Positions 1 through 8,783 of a stretch of 64,000 nt of DNA are shown here, in pieces (within the stretch, counting starts at the first letter, position 1; each line of letters begins with the position of its first letter). The stretch is from Leptolyngbyaceae cyanobacterium (GTDB lineage Bacteria > Cyanobacteriota > Cyanobacteriia > Cyanobacteriales > Aerosakkonemataceae): assembly GCA_036703985.1 (NCBI GenBank), contig DATNQN010000089.1, forward strand, positions 1 to 64,000, written 5' to 3'. A program made the position numbers and the translations under genes. The notes beneath the pieces were generated by a model. That model saw nothing but the letters and a program-made list of their open reading frames with translations, did not search any database and was not told where the DNA came from.

Positions 1-183
1 CCTCCATCCCCCTCATCTGAATGAATCCGGAGGCTAGGGTTAGTCGATTGGAGAAAAGTAAGACAAGAAAAAACTATCTGTAGGAAAAAAGTATTTGGTG
101 TCAGATTTTGGTTAAAAAATCCTAAATTATCGCCAAAATGCTTTCTCTTTATTCAATCCCTAGTCTCGATCGCAATTTTGAAG

Positions 184-750
184 ATGCAAAAACAATTTCC
201 GTTAACTTTATTAGGAATCGTTTGTCTTGCTGGTGGTATTGCAGGGTGTAATTCTGTCATAGAAATCGAGCAAATTAAACCTACCCAACAACCTACCGTG
301 ACGAGATCTCCTGAATCCTCAGCGCCGAAAACATCCCCATCTAATTCTATAAGTGCTTTGGAAAAAGCGATTTTTGACCAAGTAAATCAATATCGCAAAT
401 CCCAAAACCTATCCGCCTTGACTCTCGACTCCCGCATTAGCGCACAAGCAAAGCTACATAGCGAAGCAATGGCTAATGGTAAAGTTGATTTCGGTCATGG
501 GGGATTTGAAGATAGAGTAAAAGCGATCGCAAAATCGATTCCTTATCGAAGCGCCTCTGAAAATGTCGCTTTCAATCAAGGTTATAGCGATCCGGCTACC
601 AAAGCAGTTGATGGGTGGTTAAAAAGTCCCGGTCATTTGAAAAATATTCAAGGTAATTTTGATTTGACTGGGATAGCTGTTGTCAAAAACGCTCAAAACG
701 AGTACTACTTTACCCAAATTTTTATTCGTCGTTCTCGATATGGATTTTGA
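184..750 (+). CDS. CAP/SCP-domain lipoprotein
   Basis: The protein (188 aa from ATG 184; a TTG six bases upstream is also in frame) starts with a short charged stretch and a hydrophobic segment ending in a lipobox (IAGC), so it is probably a lipoprotein. A low-complexity Pro/Ser/Thr linker (about residues 30-55) leads to a CAP (SCP/PR1-like) domain at about 58-186, with the family's helix containing IFDQVNQYR, a conserved HGGF and the SENVA segment. Bacterial CAP proteins are envelope-associated or secreted and the biochemical role is generally unknown. The last 11 bases overlap the start of the next gene, which suggests translational coupling. Confidence 0.85.
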   Translation: MQKQFPLTLLGIVCLAGGIAGCNSVIEIEQIKPTQQPTVTRSPESSAPKTSPSNSISALEKAIFDQVNQYRKSQNLSALTLDSRISAQAKLHSEAMANGKVDFGHGGFEDRVKAIAKSIPYRSASENVAFNQGYSDPATKAVDGWLKSPGHLKNIQGNFDLTGIAVVKNAQNEYYFTQIFIRRSRYGF

Positions 751-1369
751 AGAAGATTTCCAGGTTTGCGATCGCGACCTTTCCGACGCCAGATTATCTC
801 AATATTTGCAAGCAGAAGCCGTAGCAGTCGATACCGAAACGATGGGATTGTTACCCCATCGCGATCGCTTGTGTTTAGTGCAGTTATTTTCTCCCGGATA
901 CTTAACTGTTATTCGCATTCCTAAAGGACAAACAGAAGCGCCAAACTTAAAAAAATTAATGGAAGCGCAGAATGTCTCAAAAGTGTTTCATTTTGCCAGG
1001 TTTGATGTTGCTCAATTGCGTCATAATTTAGGCATTCAAGTAGCACCCGTATTCTGCACCAAAATTGCCAGCAAATTAGCTAGAACTTATACTCAAAGAC
1101 ACGGTTTAAAAGATTTAATTCAAGAGTTAGAAAAAGTTGAATTAGACAAAACCGCCCAAAGTTCCGATTGGGGAAATGCAGAAAACTTATCCGAACAACA
1201 ACTGCGTTACGCTGCTAATGATGTACGTTATCTTCTCAATGCTCGCGATAAACTAATTGCCATGCTCAAACGGGAAGAACGATGGGAACTTGCCCAGGAG
1301 TGTTTTCAGTGTCTATCTACGATCGTGCAACTAGATTTACTCCTTTACAAGGACGTATTTGAACATTGA
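740..1369 (+). CDS. Ribonuclease D-like 3'-5' exonuclease
   Basis: This 209-aa protein is a stand-alone DnaQ-fold (DEDDy) exonuclease domain without the C-terminal HRDC domains of full RNase D. The first catalytic motif is visible as AVDTETMGL (about residues 30-38), followed by a central FHFARFDVAQL and a C-terminal YAANDVRYLL containing the Tyr and Asp of the third motif. The reading frame is open further upstream, but ATG 740 gives the normal family N-terminus, whereas the longer version would run 70 bases into the CAP gene. Expected activity is 3'-5' trimming of RNA in the cytoplasm. Short RNase D proteins of this type are common in cyanobacteria. Confidence 0.88.
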   Translation: MDFEEDFQVCDRDLSDARLSQYLQAEAVAVDTETMGLLPHRDRLCLVQLFSPGYLTVIRIPKGQTEAPNLKKLMEAQNVSKVFHFARFDVAQLRHNLGIQVAPVFCTKIASKLARTYTQRHGLKDLIQELEKVELDKTAQSSDWGNAENLSEQQLRYAANDVRYLLNARDKLIAMLKREERWELAQECFQCLSTIVQLDLLLYKDVFEH

Positions 1370-1386
1370 TCGAATTTAGCTCGTAG

Positions 1387-1414
1387 GGTGCGTTAGCGAA
1401 GCGCGTAACGCACC
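1387..1414. repeat. Short palindromic repeat (GGTGCGTTA...TAACGCACC)
   Basis: A 9-bp perfect inverted repeat encloses a 10-base GC-rich spacer, in the gap between the exonuclease and the ABC ATPase. The same GGTGCGTTA/TAACGCACC palindrome is familiar as a dispersed element in cyanobacterial genomes (recollection, not searched). It could also fold as a hairpin in the transcript of the upstream gene, but no T-run follows, so I do not call it a terminator. Confidence 0.6.
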
Positions 1415-1586
1415 ATTGTAATACAATGATTTGGTGATGGTGCGTATAGCCTACGGCATTCAAGAAAAAGCACGGGAATTTAATTATTGGTTTAAAGACT
1501 CAATTTCTTTCCCGTATAACACACCCTACATACATATAAATAAGATTTTATTCATAAATACGAGAAAGCTAATTACTTTTAATTCA

Positions 1587-2510
1587 ATGATTATTCTAGC
1601 TGCAAGTCACCTAAATAAATCTTACACCAATAAAGGACAAACACTCACTGCGGTGCGAGATGTTTCTATTCAAATGAATGCGGGTGAAGTATTAGCATTT
1701 CTAGGGCCAAATGGAGCCGGAAAAACCACTTGCATTAAAATGATTGCAGGGCTAATTCAACCCGATGATGGCTCGGTACGCATTGGTGATTACGACCCCC
1801 ACAGCCAACCAAAAGCATTGAAATTGTTAGGTGCAGTCTTAGAAGGTAACCGCAATCTTTACTGGCGATTAACACCAGAAGAAAACTTAGAATATTTTGG
1901 GGTATTGCGAGGATTGAGCCAGCGAGTTGCCCGTCAAAGAGGTAATTTATTATTAGAAAGATTTAATCTCAGCCACAAACGACGCGCTCAAGTTCAATCC
2001 CTGTCACGGGGAATGCAGCAAAAACTTGCTGTTGCCGTAGCTTTAATCCATCAACCCCAATTGTTATTGTTGGATGAACCGACATTAGGATTAGATGTGG
2101 AAGCTACGATCGATGTCAAGCAATTGGTACGGGAAGTGGCGGCTGAGGGATGTGCTATTTTGCTGACTACTCATCAATTAGCGATCGCAGAAGAGCTTTC
2201 CGATCGAGTTGCAATTATTAACAATGGAGAAATTGTCGTCCAAGAGCCTACTGAGGAGCTAATTCGGCAATTTTCTGGTAATGCTTACTCGATCGAATTG
2301 GAAACTGCGATCGATCCAGAACGCAGAAATCGTTTGGAAAGTTTAGAAGCCATCATTCAAACCGAGCAAAGTATCCGCGTACCCCGCGAAAATATCCTTT
2401 ACCAAGTATTAGAAATTCTCAAACCATTACCTTTATTAAAAGTGGAAAAAGACCGAGCTAACTTGAGCGATGTTTTCTTGAAATTAGTACGGGAAGGAAA
2501 AAATGGTTAA
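1587..2510 (+). CDS. ABC-2 type exporter, ATP-binding subunit
   Basis: The 307-aa ATPase shows Walker A GPNGAGKTT at about residues 41-49, signature LSRGM near 142, Walker B LLLLDEPTLGLD near 158-169, and a switch His in LLTTHQ. It matches the single-domain ATPases of ABC-2 exporters (CcmA/DrrA-like). The frame is open back to a TTG at 1431, but the extra 52 residues look like translated spacer and ATG 1587 gives a standard N-terminus. The final codons overlap the permease start by eight bases, so the two are co-translated and form one transporter. The substrate cannot be told from sequence. Confidence 0.9.
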   Translation: MIILAASHLNKSYTNKGQTLTAVRDVSIQMNAGEVLAFLGPNGAGKTTCIKMIAGLIQPDDGSVRIGDYDPHSQPKALKLLGAVLEGNRNLYWRLTPEENLEYFGVLRGLSQRVARQRGNLLLERFNLSHKRRAQVQSLSRGMQQKLAVAVALIHQPQLLLLDEPTLGLDVEATIDVKQLVREVAAEGCAILLTTHQLAIAEELSDRVAIINNGEIVVQEPTEELIRQFSGNAYSIELETAIDPERRNRLESLEAIIQTEQSIRVPRENILYQVLEILKPLPLLKVEKDRANLSDVFLKLVREGKNG

Positions 2511-3276
2511 GTTATTTCTGGCAGAACTGAAACGCGAATGGATTATCCTGCGCCGCTATTTTGTAGAAACTTTCAGTTTCGTAATCGGCTTAACAATTAT
2601 ATTTTACGGCTTGTTTGAAAGTACTCGCTTTATTGCTGGCCCTGGCGTGCAGATGGGCGATCGCTTAGACTCAATTATCATTGGTTACGTACTTTGGTCT
2701 TTTTGTTTGTTTATTTTGGGCGATATCGCTGGAGGACTGCAACAAGAAGCGCAAACAGGTACGTTAGAACAACTTTTTCTTTCTCCTTTTGGGGCAGCGC
2801 AAATTTTTCTGACCAGAGCAGTTGCTAATTTAACAATTCAAATAATCATCAATCTCTCCATTCTTTCGATCATTATAGCACTCACAGGTAGCCAACTTTC
2901 TTTTCCCCCAACCCTATTGCTACCTCTGTTTACAGTGCTGCTTGGTGCTTATGGATTAGCATTAGCAATGGGGTCTTTAGCTTTGTTGATCAAACGAGTG
3001 CAGCAAGTGTTAGGCATATTTCAATTTGTGCTATTTTTTCTGCTGCTAATACCTGTAGAAAACTGGGCAAAGTCTGCTAGTTTTTTACAATGGTTGTTAC
3101 CGATGACGCCGGGAGCGGGATTGCTCAGAGCAGTGATGGCACGAGGAGAATCATTAAATTTAGTAGGATTTTTGTTAGCATTGCTCAACGGTGCTGTTTA
3201 TTTTAGTTTGGGTTTGTTTTTGTTTCGTTTCGCAGAACGAGAAGCCAAGCGTAAGGGGCAATTGGGAGGATATTAA
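2503..3276 (+). CDS. ABC-2 type exporter, permease subunit
   Basis: This 257-aa membrane protein has about six hydrophobic segments and the ABC-2 permease layout: an N-terminal cytoplasmic helix (FLAELKREWIILRRY), a coupling region with EAQTGTLEQLFLSP, and a last membrane helix followed by a basic tail. The EAQTGTLEQLFLSP motif is typical of the EfhA/NodJ/DrrB-like permease branch. Its start lies inside the end of the ATPase gene, confirming a two-gene exporter operon. The substrate is unknown. Confidence 0.9.
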   Translation: MVKLFLAELKREWIILRRYFVETFSFVIGLTIIFYGLFESTRFIAGPGVQMGDRLDSIIIGYVLWSFCLFILGDIAGGLQQEAQTGTLEQLFLSPFGAAQIFLTRAVANLTIQIIINLSILSIIIALTGSQLSFPPTLLLPLFTVLLGAYGLALAMGSLALLIKRVQQVLGIFQFVLFFLLLIPVENWAKSASFLQWLLPMTPGAGLLRAVMARGESLNLVGFLLALLNGAVYFSLGLFLFRFAEREAKRKGQLGGY

Positions 3277-3543
3277 AGTCAGAATTCAGGAGTCAGAATT
3301 CTGAATTCAGGAGTCAGGAGTCAGTAGGCATATTGCTAAAGGGTAAAAGCTTTGACTTGTGCTGAATAAAGAAAAGTAGAAAACGTTATTGTAGGGTAAT
3401 AATGCTGAGATAACCAGGAGATGAGAAACCCGGTTTCTTGAAGAAACCGGGTTTCTAGCTTGTCCTTCATAATAAATGAACAGTCCTATATAGAAGTCAA
3501 CAAAAAAAATATTCTGACTCCTGAATTCTGAATTCTGACTCCT
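3277..3543. repeat. Composite repeat spacer built from GGAGTCAGAATTC units
   Basis: At the left end (3281-3325) are alternating CAGAATTC and CAGGAGTC words; at the right end (3514-3543) are the same words in inverse orientation (CTGACTCCTGAATTCTG). The two ends therefore form a long imperfect inverted repeat around about 190 bases, which contain a separate AGAAACCCGGTTTCT hairpin. The same words recur at 43,990-44,062 and 46,022-46,044. No coding sequence is seen here. It looks like a non-coding, possibly mobile, repeat cassette. Confidence 0.65.
3424..3456. repeat. Perfect inverted repeat of the AGAAACCCGGTTTCT family
   Basis: Two 16-base arms (3424-3439 and 3441-3456) are exact reverse complements separated by one base, and each arm is itself nearly palindromic around CCCGG. 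Related words occur at 12,779-12,807, 17,617-17,631, 17,670-17,683 and 33,075-33,084, so this is a dispersed palindrome. It could also terminate transcription of the exporter operon, but no T-run follows. Confidence 0.7.
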
Positions 3544-3544
3544 A

Positions 3545-3919
3545 TTAACAAACTACCGGAATTGCTTCAACAGGGAAGCCAACTGCTTTCCAGGCAGGAA
3601 GTCCGCCTCTAATTTGAGAAACGTTGAGATATCCAGCCGATCGCAATTTCGTTGCGGCTTGGGCGCTTTCTTCGTCGGTATCGCCGTAAACGTAGATATC
3701 GCGGGTAAGTTCGAGACAGTTCAAAGCGCGATCGACTAATTCGTTCATCGGCATGGGGACAGCACCCAGGATGTGACTTTGGTGGAATTCATCGCGATCG
3801 CGCACGTCAATAATCGTTAACCCCGGTTCTCCCCAGTCAAGTCGCGCTTTCAAATCGTAAACCAAAGACTGAGCTTTCAGAGGGGGCGGGGCAGGAAATA
3901 AGTTGAGAAACCGACTCAT
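3545..3919 (-). CDS. Rhodanese-homology protein lacking the catalytic Cys
   Basis: The protein (124 aa) is a single rhodanese domain: IIDVRDRDEFHQSHI near residues 36-50, the PMPMNEL segment, and the C-terminal GGLPAWKAVGFPVE. The active-site loop after DIYVY normally begins with Cys; here it reads GDTDEES, so the sulfur-accepting Cys is replaced by Gly79. It should be catalytically inactive as a sulfurtransferase and may instead act as a binding or regulatory domain (inference). It is clearly paralogous to the domain encoded at 7538-8110, on the other side of the kinase-cyclase gene. No signal peptide is seen. Confidence 0.85.
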   Translation of the reverse strand: MSRFLNLFPAPPPLKAQSLVYDLKARLDWGEPGLTIIDVRDRDEFHQSHILGAVPMPMNELVDRALNCLELTRDIYVYGDTDEESAQAATKLRSAGYLNVSQIRGGLPAWKAVGFPVEAIPVVC

Positions 3920-4050
3920 AGCGTAACATCTTGTATCACATTACCCGCAATTTAACAACTTATTTTACAATTTGCAAATATTTTTTGAGCAAATATTTAC
4001 ATTTGCAGACATTTATGCTTGTGCTTGCTTGTCAACTCAACCAAAGCATC

Positions 4051-4076
4051 AATCTAAAATCTAAAATCTAAAATCG
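4051..4076. repeat. Heptamer tandem repeat AATCTAA (three copies plus AATCG)
   Basis: Three exact AATCTAA units followed by AATCG lie 31 bases before the ATG of the kinase-cyclase gene. The same heptamer array with the same AATCG or AATT ending occurs at 10,949, 33,736, 56,038, 58,899 and 59,995. Heptamer short tandemly repeated repetitive (STRR) sequences are known in filamentous cyanobacteria. Confidence 0.8.
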
Positions 4077-4107
4077 AATTAATTACCTATACAGGCACGA
4101 AAAATTC

Positions 4108-7100
4108 ATGAAGCTAGCATTTCGGTTCAACCGCATCGATATAGCTTTGTTTTTAGGAGCTTTCTTGCTAGCTTTGCTAACTGGGCTTCCTTTTAACAGC
4201 ACCTTGAGTAGGGTTGAATATCGCACCGTTGCAGAATTGCCGCCAGTAGAAATTACTCAAGGCTGGCAATATCGATGGGGTGATTTGCCGATCGATGATG
4301 CAGGCGTGCCAATTTTGGATAATCAAAATGCGGCATCATCTGAATGGAAGCCCTTAAAAGTTCCTGCCAAACTAACCAAACCAACGGGAGAAAAATTCAT
4401 TTGGTTTCGCGTCAATTTACCAGCTGGAGACTGGAAACATCCAGGCGTAGATATTCGAGGCGTAGCATCAGTATTGGAAATTTATTTAAATAATCAGTTA
4501 ATTCGTAAGTTAGGAGAAATCAACCAAGCCGGTAATATTAAAGCTACTAATGATATTTGGCCTATAATACCTATTGAGCCTGATTTTGCCGGAAAAACCC
4601 TGCTTTTTAGGAGTTATGTAGCAGAAGTACCTTATGTTGCAATTGGTAAGCTAACTAACGTAACCGTTGGTTCTTTATCAACACTGGTTAACAGATTAAT
4701 TAGGCAAAATATTATTGAATTTGTTTTAGGATTTTTCTTTTTAATTATTGGATTATCTTGCCTTACCATCTACACGTTCAATCAAAAAATCAAAGAATAT
4801 TTTGCTTTTGGCTTGCTCACTCTTGGCAATGCCATTTTATCCCTATCTGGTAACTTTATCACTTATAATTTTCTGTTACCTTACAATCCTTTCATTAGTT
4901 TTGTCGTTCAACTTGTTTGTTTTCATTCCCTACCGATCGGAGTTTGTTTATTCTTCGAGCGAGTCTTTGACGATGGTGGCAGGTTTATCGTTCGGCGGTT
5001 GTGGCAAGTTTACTTAATCTTTGCACTGACAAGTTTACCATTTAATATCGTTAATATTCATACGGTTCCCCGTACTGTCAAGTTAGCCTATGTGGGAATG
5101 ATTTTAATAATTTTAATTTTATTTGCCAAGGCTACTAAATTTGCCATCAAGGGGAATTTTGAAGCAAAACTCATGACCGCTGCTTTTATTGTTTTAGGAT
5201 TATTTGCTTTATTTGACATTCTAAAAAATTTAGATATTATATGGATGAATTTCCCTGTTGAAATGTATTCGATCGGCACGCTCATTTTTATTTTAATATT
5301 AGGGATTATCCTAGAACGTCGATTCATGGAGACGCGAAAAAAAATGCGTCTCTATTTTAGAGAATTAGAAGATAAAAACGAGACTTTGGAGCGCGTTGAC
5401 AAACTAAAAGATGAATTTTTGGCTAACACTTCTCACGAACTAAGGACACCATTAAATGGTATTATTGGCATTGCCGAGTCAATGATTGATGGTGCGACGG
5501 GTAAGCTAACCAAGCAGCAAGTAAAAAATCTGGCTACGATCGTATCCAGTGGCAAACGTCTGACAAATTTAGTTAACGATATTTTAGATTTTGCCAAACT
5601 CAAAAATAAAAATATCGAACTGCAAATTAGACCCGTCGATATGCGAACGATCGCAGATGTGATTTTAACAGTTTGCCAGCCATTAATCGGGCAGAAAAAT
5701 TTGCAATTAATCAATCAAATTCCGGTTGACATTCCAGCCGTAGATGCTGATGAAAACCGAGTACAACAAATCATGTATAACTTAATCGGTAATGCAATTA
5801 AATTTACTGATGCGGGTGAAGTTACCGTATTAGCAGAAGTAGTAAACGAAAATTTAGAAATTACCATTGCAGACACGGGAATTGGGATTACAGCCGATAA
5901 GTTAGAACGCATTTTTGAATCGTTTGAACAAGCAGATGGTTCCACGGCAAGACAGTACGGCGGTACGGGTTTGGGATTGGCAGTTACGAAAAAGTTAGTG
6001 CAGTTGCATGGGGGAGAAATTCGGGTAGAATCAACCGTTGGTAATGGTTCTAGGTTTACTTTTAATTTACCGATATCCCAAACTCCGATCGAAGAAACAC
6101 CAGAGGCTTCCTTATCTTTAAGAGATTTACCAGAAATATCGGATATTGCTGATGAAGAAATTATCGATGGGCAATTAATCGCTACTGGTAACGGAGATTT
6201 CAAAATTTTAATCGTGGATGACGAACCTGTTAACCTGCAAGTTTTAGTTAATCACTTGTCATTACAAAACTATGCTATTTCACAAGCGTCCAATGGTTTA
6301 GATGCTTTAACAGCCATTGAAAACGGTTTTTTGCCAGATTTGATTTTATTAGACGTAATGATGCCTAAAATGACTGGTTATGAAGTGTGTGAAAAAATTC
6401 GCGAACGGTTTCCGGCAAGTCAATTACCCGTAGTGTTTTTAACGGCGAACAATCAAATGTCAGAAACGATGGAATGGTTCGGTTACGGTGCAAATGATTA
6501 TTTGGTTAAACCAATCTCAAAAAATGAATTACTAGCGCGAATTAAAACTCATATTCATTTAGCCAAAATTAATACTGCCTATGCCCGATTCGTTCCTCAT
6601 GAATTTCTCCGTTTTCTAGAAAAAGAAACCATTTTGGACGTAAAACTGGGCGATCAAGTACAGAAAGAAATGACGATTCTGTTTTCCGATATTCGTTCGT
6701 TTACTACTCTCTCGGAAACTATGACACCGAAAGATAATTTTAATTTTATTAACTCATATTTGAAGAGAGTTGGCCCGGTGATTCGCGATCATCATGGTTT
6801 TATCGATAAGTATATAGGGGATGCGGTGATGGCGCTGTTTCCCGAAACGGCGGAAGATGCTTTGCAGGCAGCTATTAATATGCAAAAGCAGGTATTTTTG
6901 TATAATCAGCATCGTCACAATAGCGGTTATCCACCAATTGCGATCGGCGTGGGATTGCACACTGGCATTTTGATGCTAGGTACGATCGGAGAAGAACAGC
7001 GAATGGAAAGTACCGTGATTTCCGATGCCGTTAATTTAGCGTCTCGCATGGAGGGTTTAACTAGTTTATACGGTGTTGGTATTGCGATTAGCGAGAAGAC

Positions 7101-7440
7101 TTTGTTTTGTCTTAGCCAACCAGAAAAATACAATATTCGGTTTTTAGGAAGAGTGAGGGTGAAAGGAAAAACAGCGCCAGTGGCAGTTTTTGAAGTTTAC
7201 GATGCCGATCCTGAACCGATGTTGCAACTAAAGACAGAAACTCGCGCTGAATTTGAGGAAGCCGTTTATCTTTATCACCAACAAAAATGGGTGCAAGCGC
7301 AAGTAATTTTCCAAGATTTATTGCACAGAAACGAACAAGATAAAGCGGTTAAGCTTTATCTCGATCGCTGCCAACAATGGCAAAAATACGGAATATCTAA
7401 GGATTGGGAAGGAATCGAAACTTTAGAGGAAAAATCTTGA
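4108..7440 (+). CDS. 7TM hybrid histidine kinase / receiver / adenylate cyclase
   Basis: This 1110-aa protein fuses four modules. An N-terminal membrane helix (13-30), an extracytoplasmic region (about 40-195) and seven hydrophobic segments (about 198-410) resemble 7TMR-DISM sensors. A histidine kinase follows (TSHELRTPLNG, H-box near 441; HATPase with NLIGNAIKFTD, DTGIGI, GGTGLGLAV at about 550-655). A receiver spans about 700-815 (ILIVDDE; phospho-Asp in LLDVMMPK near 748). The C-terminal class III cyclase (about 850-1030) keeps both metal Asp residues (FSDIRSF, YIGDAVMAL), the Lys of DKYIGD and the Asp of ISDAVNLASR, the Lys/Asp pair that favours ATP. It probably couples an outside signal to cAMP. 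It is flanked by two rhodanese-like genes. Confidence 0.9.
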   Translation: MKLAFRFNRIDIALFLGAFLLALLTGLPFNSTLSRVEYRTVAELPPVEITQGWQYRWGDLPIDDAGVPILDNQNAASSEWKPLKVPAKLTKPTGEKFIWFRVNLPAGDWKHPGVDIRGVASVLEIYLNNQLIRKLGEINQAGNIKATNDIWPIIPIEPDFAGKTLLFRSYVAEVPYVAIGKLTNVTVGSLSTLVNRLIRQNIIEFVLGFFFLIIGLSCLTIYTFNQKIKEYFAFGLLTLGNAILSLSGNFITYNFLLPYNPFISFVVQLVCFHSLPIGVCLFFERVFDDGGRFIVRRLWQVYLIFALTSLPFNIVNIHTVPRTVKLAYVGMILIILILFAKATKFAIKGNFEAKLMTAAFIVLGLFALFDILKNLDIIWMNFPVEMYSIGTLIFILILGIILERRFMETRKKMRLYFRELEDKNETLERVDKLKDEFLANTSHELRTPLNGIIGIAESMIDGATGKLTKQQVKNLATIVSSGKRLTNLVNDILDFAKLKNKNIELQIRPVDMRTIADVILTVCQPLIGQKNLQLINQIPVDIPAVDADENRVQQIMYNLIGNAIKFTDAGEVTVLAEVVNENLEITIADTGIGITADKLERIFESFEQADGSTARQYGGTGLGLAVTKKLVQLHGGEIRVESTVGNGSRFTFNLPISQTPIEETPEASLSLRDLPEISDIADEEIIDGQLIATGNGDFKILIVDDEPVNLQVLVNHLSLQNYAISQASNGLDALTAIENGFLPDLILLDVMMPKMTGYEVCEKIRERFPASQLPVVFLTANNQMSETMEWFGYGANDYLVKPISKNELLARIKTHIHLAKINTAYARFVPHEFLRFLEKETILDVKLGDQVQKEMTILFSDIRSFTTLSETMTPKDNFNFINSYLKRVGPVIRDHHGFIDKYIGDAVMALFPETAEDALQAAINMQKQVFLYNQHRHNSGYPPIAIGVGLHTGILMLGTIGEEQRMESTVISDAVNLASRMEGLTSLYGVGIAISEKTLFCLSQPEKYNIRFLGRVRVKGKTAPVAVFEVYDADPEPMLQLKTETRAEFEEAVYLYHQQKWVQAQVIFQDLLHRNEQDKAVKLYLDRCQQWQKYGISKDWEGIETLEEKS

Positions 7441-7537
7441 GGGGCAAATCCTGCGAGTTGCCCCAACAATCGCTAAGATTTCGTTCAAAATTCAAAGTTC
7501 AAAATGAATGAAATACAGGAATTTTGAATTAATTTGG

Positions 7538-8110
7538 CTATTTCTGAGTGGCGGCATGATTTTTTAGCCGATCGACTATGTTGTAGTCATCAGCGCCAGC
7601 TGGAGTTTTTGATTCGATCGCGCCTTCCGTTGGGCCACCGACCGCCTTCCACGCTGCCAAACCGCCTTTGAGTTCTGCAACGGAACTAAAACCGGCACCC
7701 CGCAGCATATCGGCGGCTTGGGAGGTTTGGTCATCGCTGTCAGCGTAAACGTAGATATCCCGATTAACATCGATCGAAGACTGGGCGCGACTTACCAATT
7801 CATCCATCGGCATGGGCATTGCTCCCATGATATGTCCGTCGTTGAAGATTTCGCGATCGCGCACGTCCAAAATCGTAAAAGCAGGTTCACCCCATTCCAA
7901 ACGAGATTTCAAGTCATGTGCAGAAGACTGAGATTTCATTCCCGAAGGTTGGGGAGTTACGTTAGGCATCTTTTCTTTAGCATTGAGGATCGCTTCGGAA
8001 ACTTTATCGCCAGAGTATTTAATATCCTCAGATAGCTTTTCCTTAGCGGTTTGTGCGCCTTCAGCAACTTTATTTTGCATTTCGCGAACGTTGTCTTGCA
8101 TATTTTCCAT
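7538..8110 (-). CDS. Rhodanese-homology protein with amphipathic N-terminal helix, no catalytic Cys
   Basis: The protein (190 aa) begins with about 50 charged residues predicted to be helical (QDNVREMQNKVAEGAQTAKE), then a rhodanese domain at about 62-170 (ILDVRDREIFNDGHIMGAMP ... GGLAAWKAVGGPTEG). The loop after DIYVY reads ADSDDQT, so Ala123 replaces the active-site Cys. The domain closely matches the product of 3545-3919 (shared DLKxRLxWGEP, PMPMxELVxRA, DIYVY). Both point away from a phosphosulfurtransferase role and towards a non-catalytic one. The N-terminal helix resembles membrane-surface or stress-protein helices (low confidence). A second ATG lies at 8101. Confidence 0.85.
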   Translation of the reverse strand: MENMQDNVREMQNKVAEGAQTAKEKLSEDIKYSGDKVSEAILNAKEKMPNVTPQPSGMKSQSSAHDLKSRLEWGEPAFTILDVRDREIFNDGHIMGAMPMPMDELVSRAQSSIDVNRDIYVYADSDDQTSQAADMLRGAGFSSVAELKGGLAAWKAVGGPTEGAIESKTPAGADDYNIVDRLKNHAATQK

Positions 8111-8783
8111 GTGTTTTATACCTTACTTAGTTACTTCACCTGAAATGTAGCAAGGCACTCAAATTTTCCTAATCTTTCTGTGGAGGGATCGCTACAATTA
8201 TCCTTCTTTTGGCACAGTTCGTATCCTTCTTGAGGCTGAGTTGGCTGATTTACCTTAAAGTCGATCGACTTTAGATTTAATTATTGACTTTGTAGATAAA
8301 TTTAGTAAGCGTAACTAAGGTGAAAATTTTTATTTAATTGAAATTTTGAAACTATTTTTATTGATTAAAGTATTCTATTGGATCGCAAATCTTTTAACAA
8401 AGTAATAATTTTTCTAAAAAATATAGCATTCTGTCATTATGTCAAGGTTAATTTACAAAAAATTACTTTTCATCGATCGAGTTGACTGATAATTAATTTA
8501 TGAAAACCAGAAACTCGGCGATTTATTTGCAATTCATTGGCAGTGAGCGAACGAAATTTTCCACGCTTACAATCGGCTGAAACCCTTGTAGGATATCGAA
8601 TGTAGCAGTAATTCCCTGAAATAGCCCATAGGGATCGGAGGGGTCTATAAATAATAGACTACTTTATCCATAAGAATTTCCTTGGGTAACTTTTAACTTA
8701 AAAAATTATCTGTTGTATTAATCGTATTAATATTAATTCTAATCAATGCCGAGCTTCTCGATCTGCTTATCTCTTTACGCTCT
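8111..8783. other. Intergenic region upstream of bicA
   Basis: This 673-base, AT-rich spacer lies between two divergently transcribed genes, so it must hold the promoters of both. No ORF worth calling is present. A small stem GTCTAT/ATAGAC lies at 8643-8659. No LysR-type operator could be assigned by eye, although bicA genes are known to be regulated by inorganic carbon in some cyanobacteria. Confidence 0.5.

Noticed and set aside
1-183. Search for a gene or RNA at the left edge
   Set aside because: AT-rich sequence without a frame or recognisable structure; probably the promoter of the CAP lipoprotein gene.
1431-1586. Longer ABC ATPase start at TTG 1431
   Set aside because: The added 52 residues derive from the spacer after a palindromic repeat and do not resemble ABC ATPase N-termini; ATG 1587 does.
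7441-7464. GGGGCAA/TTGCCCC hairpin after the kinase-cyclase gene as a terminator
   Set aside because: Only 7 bp with a 10-base loop and no T-run, so too weak to call.
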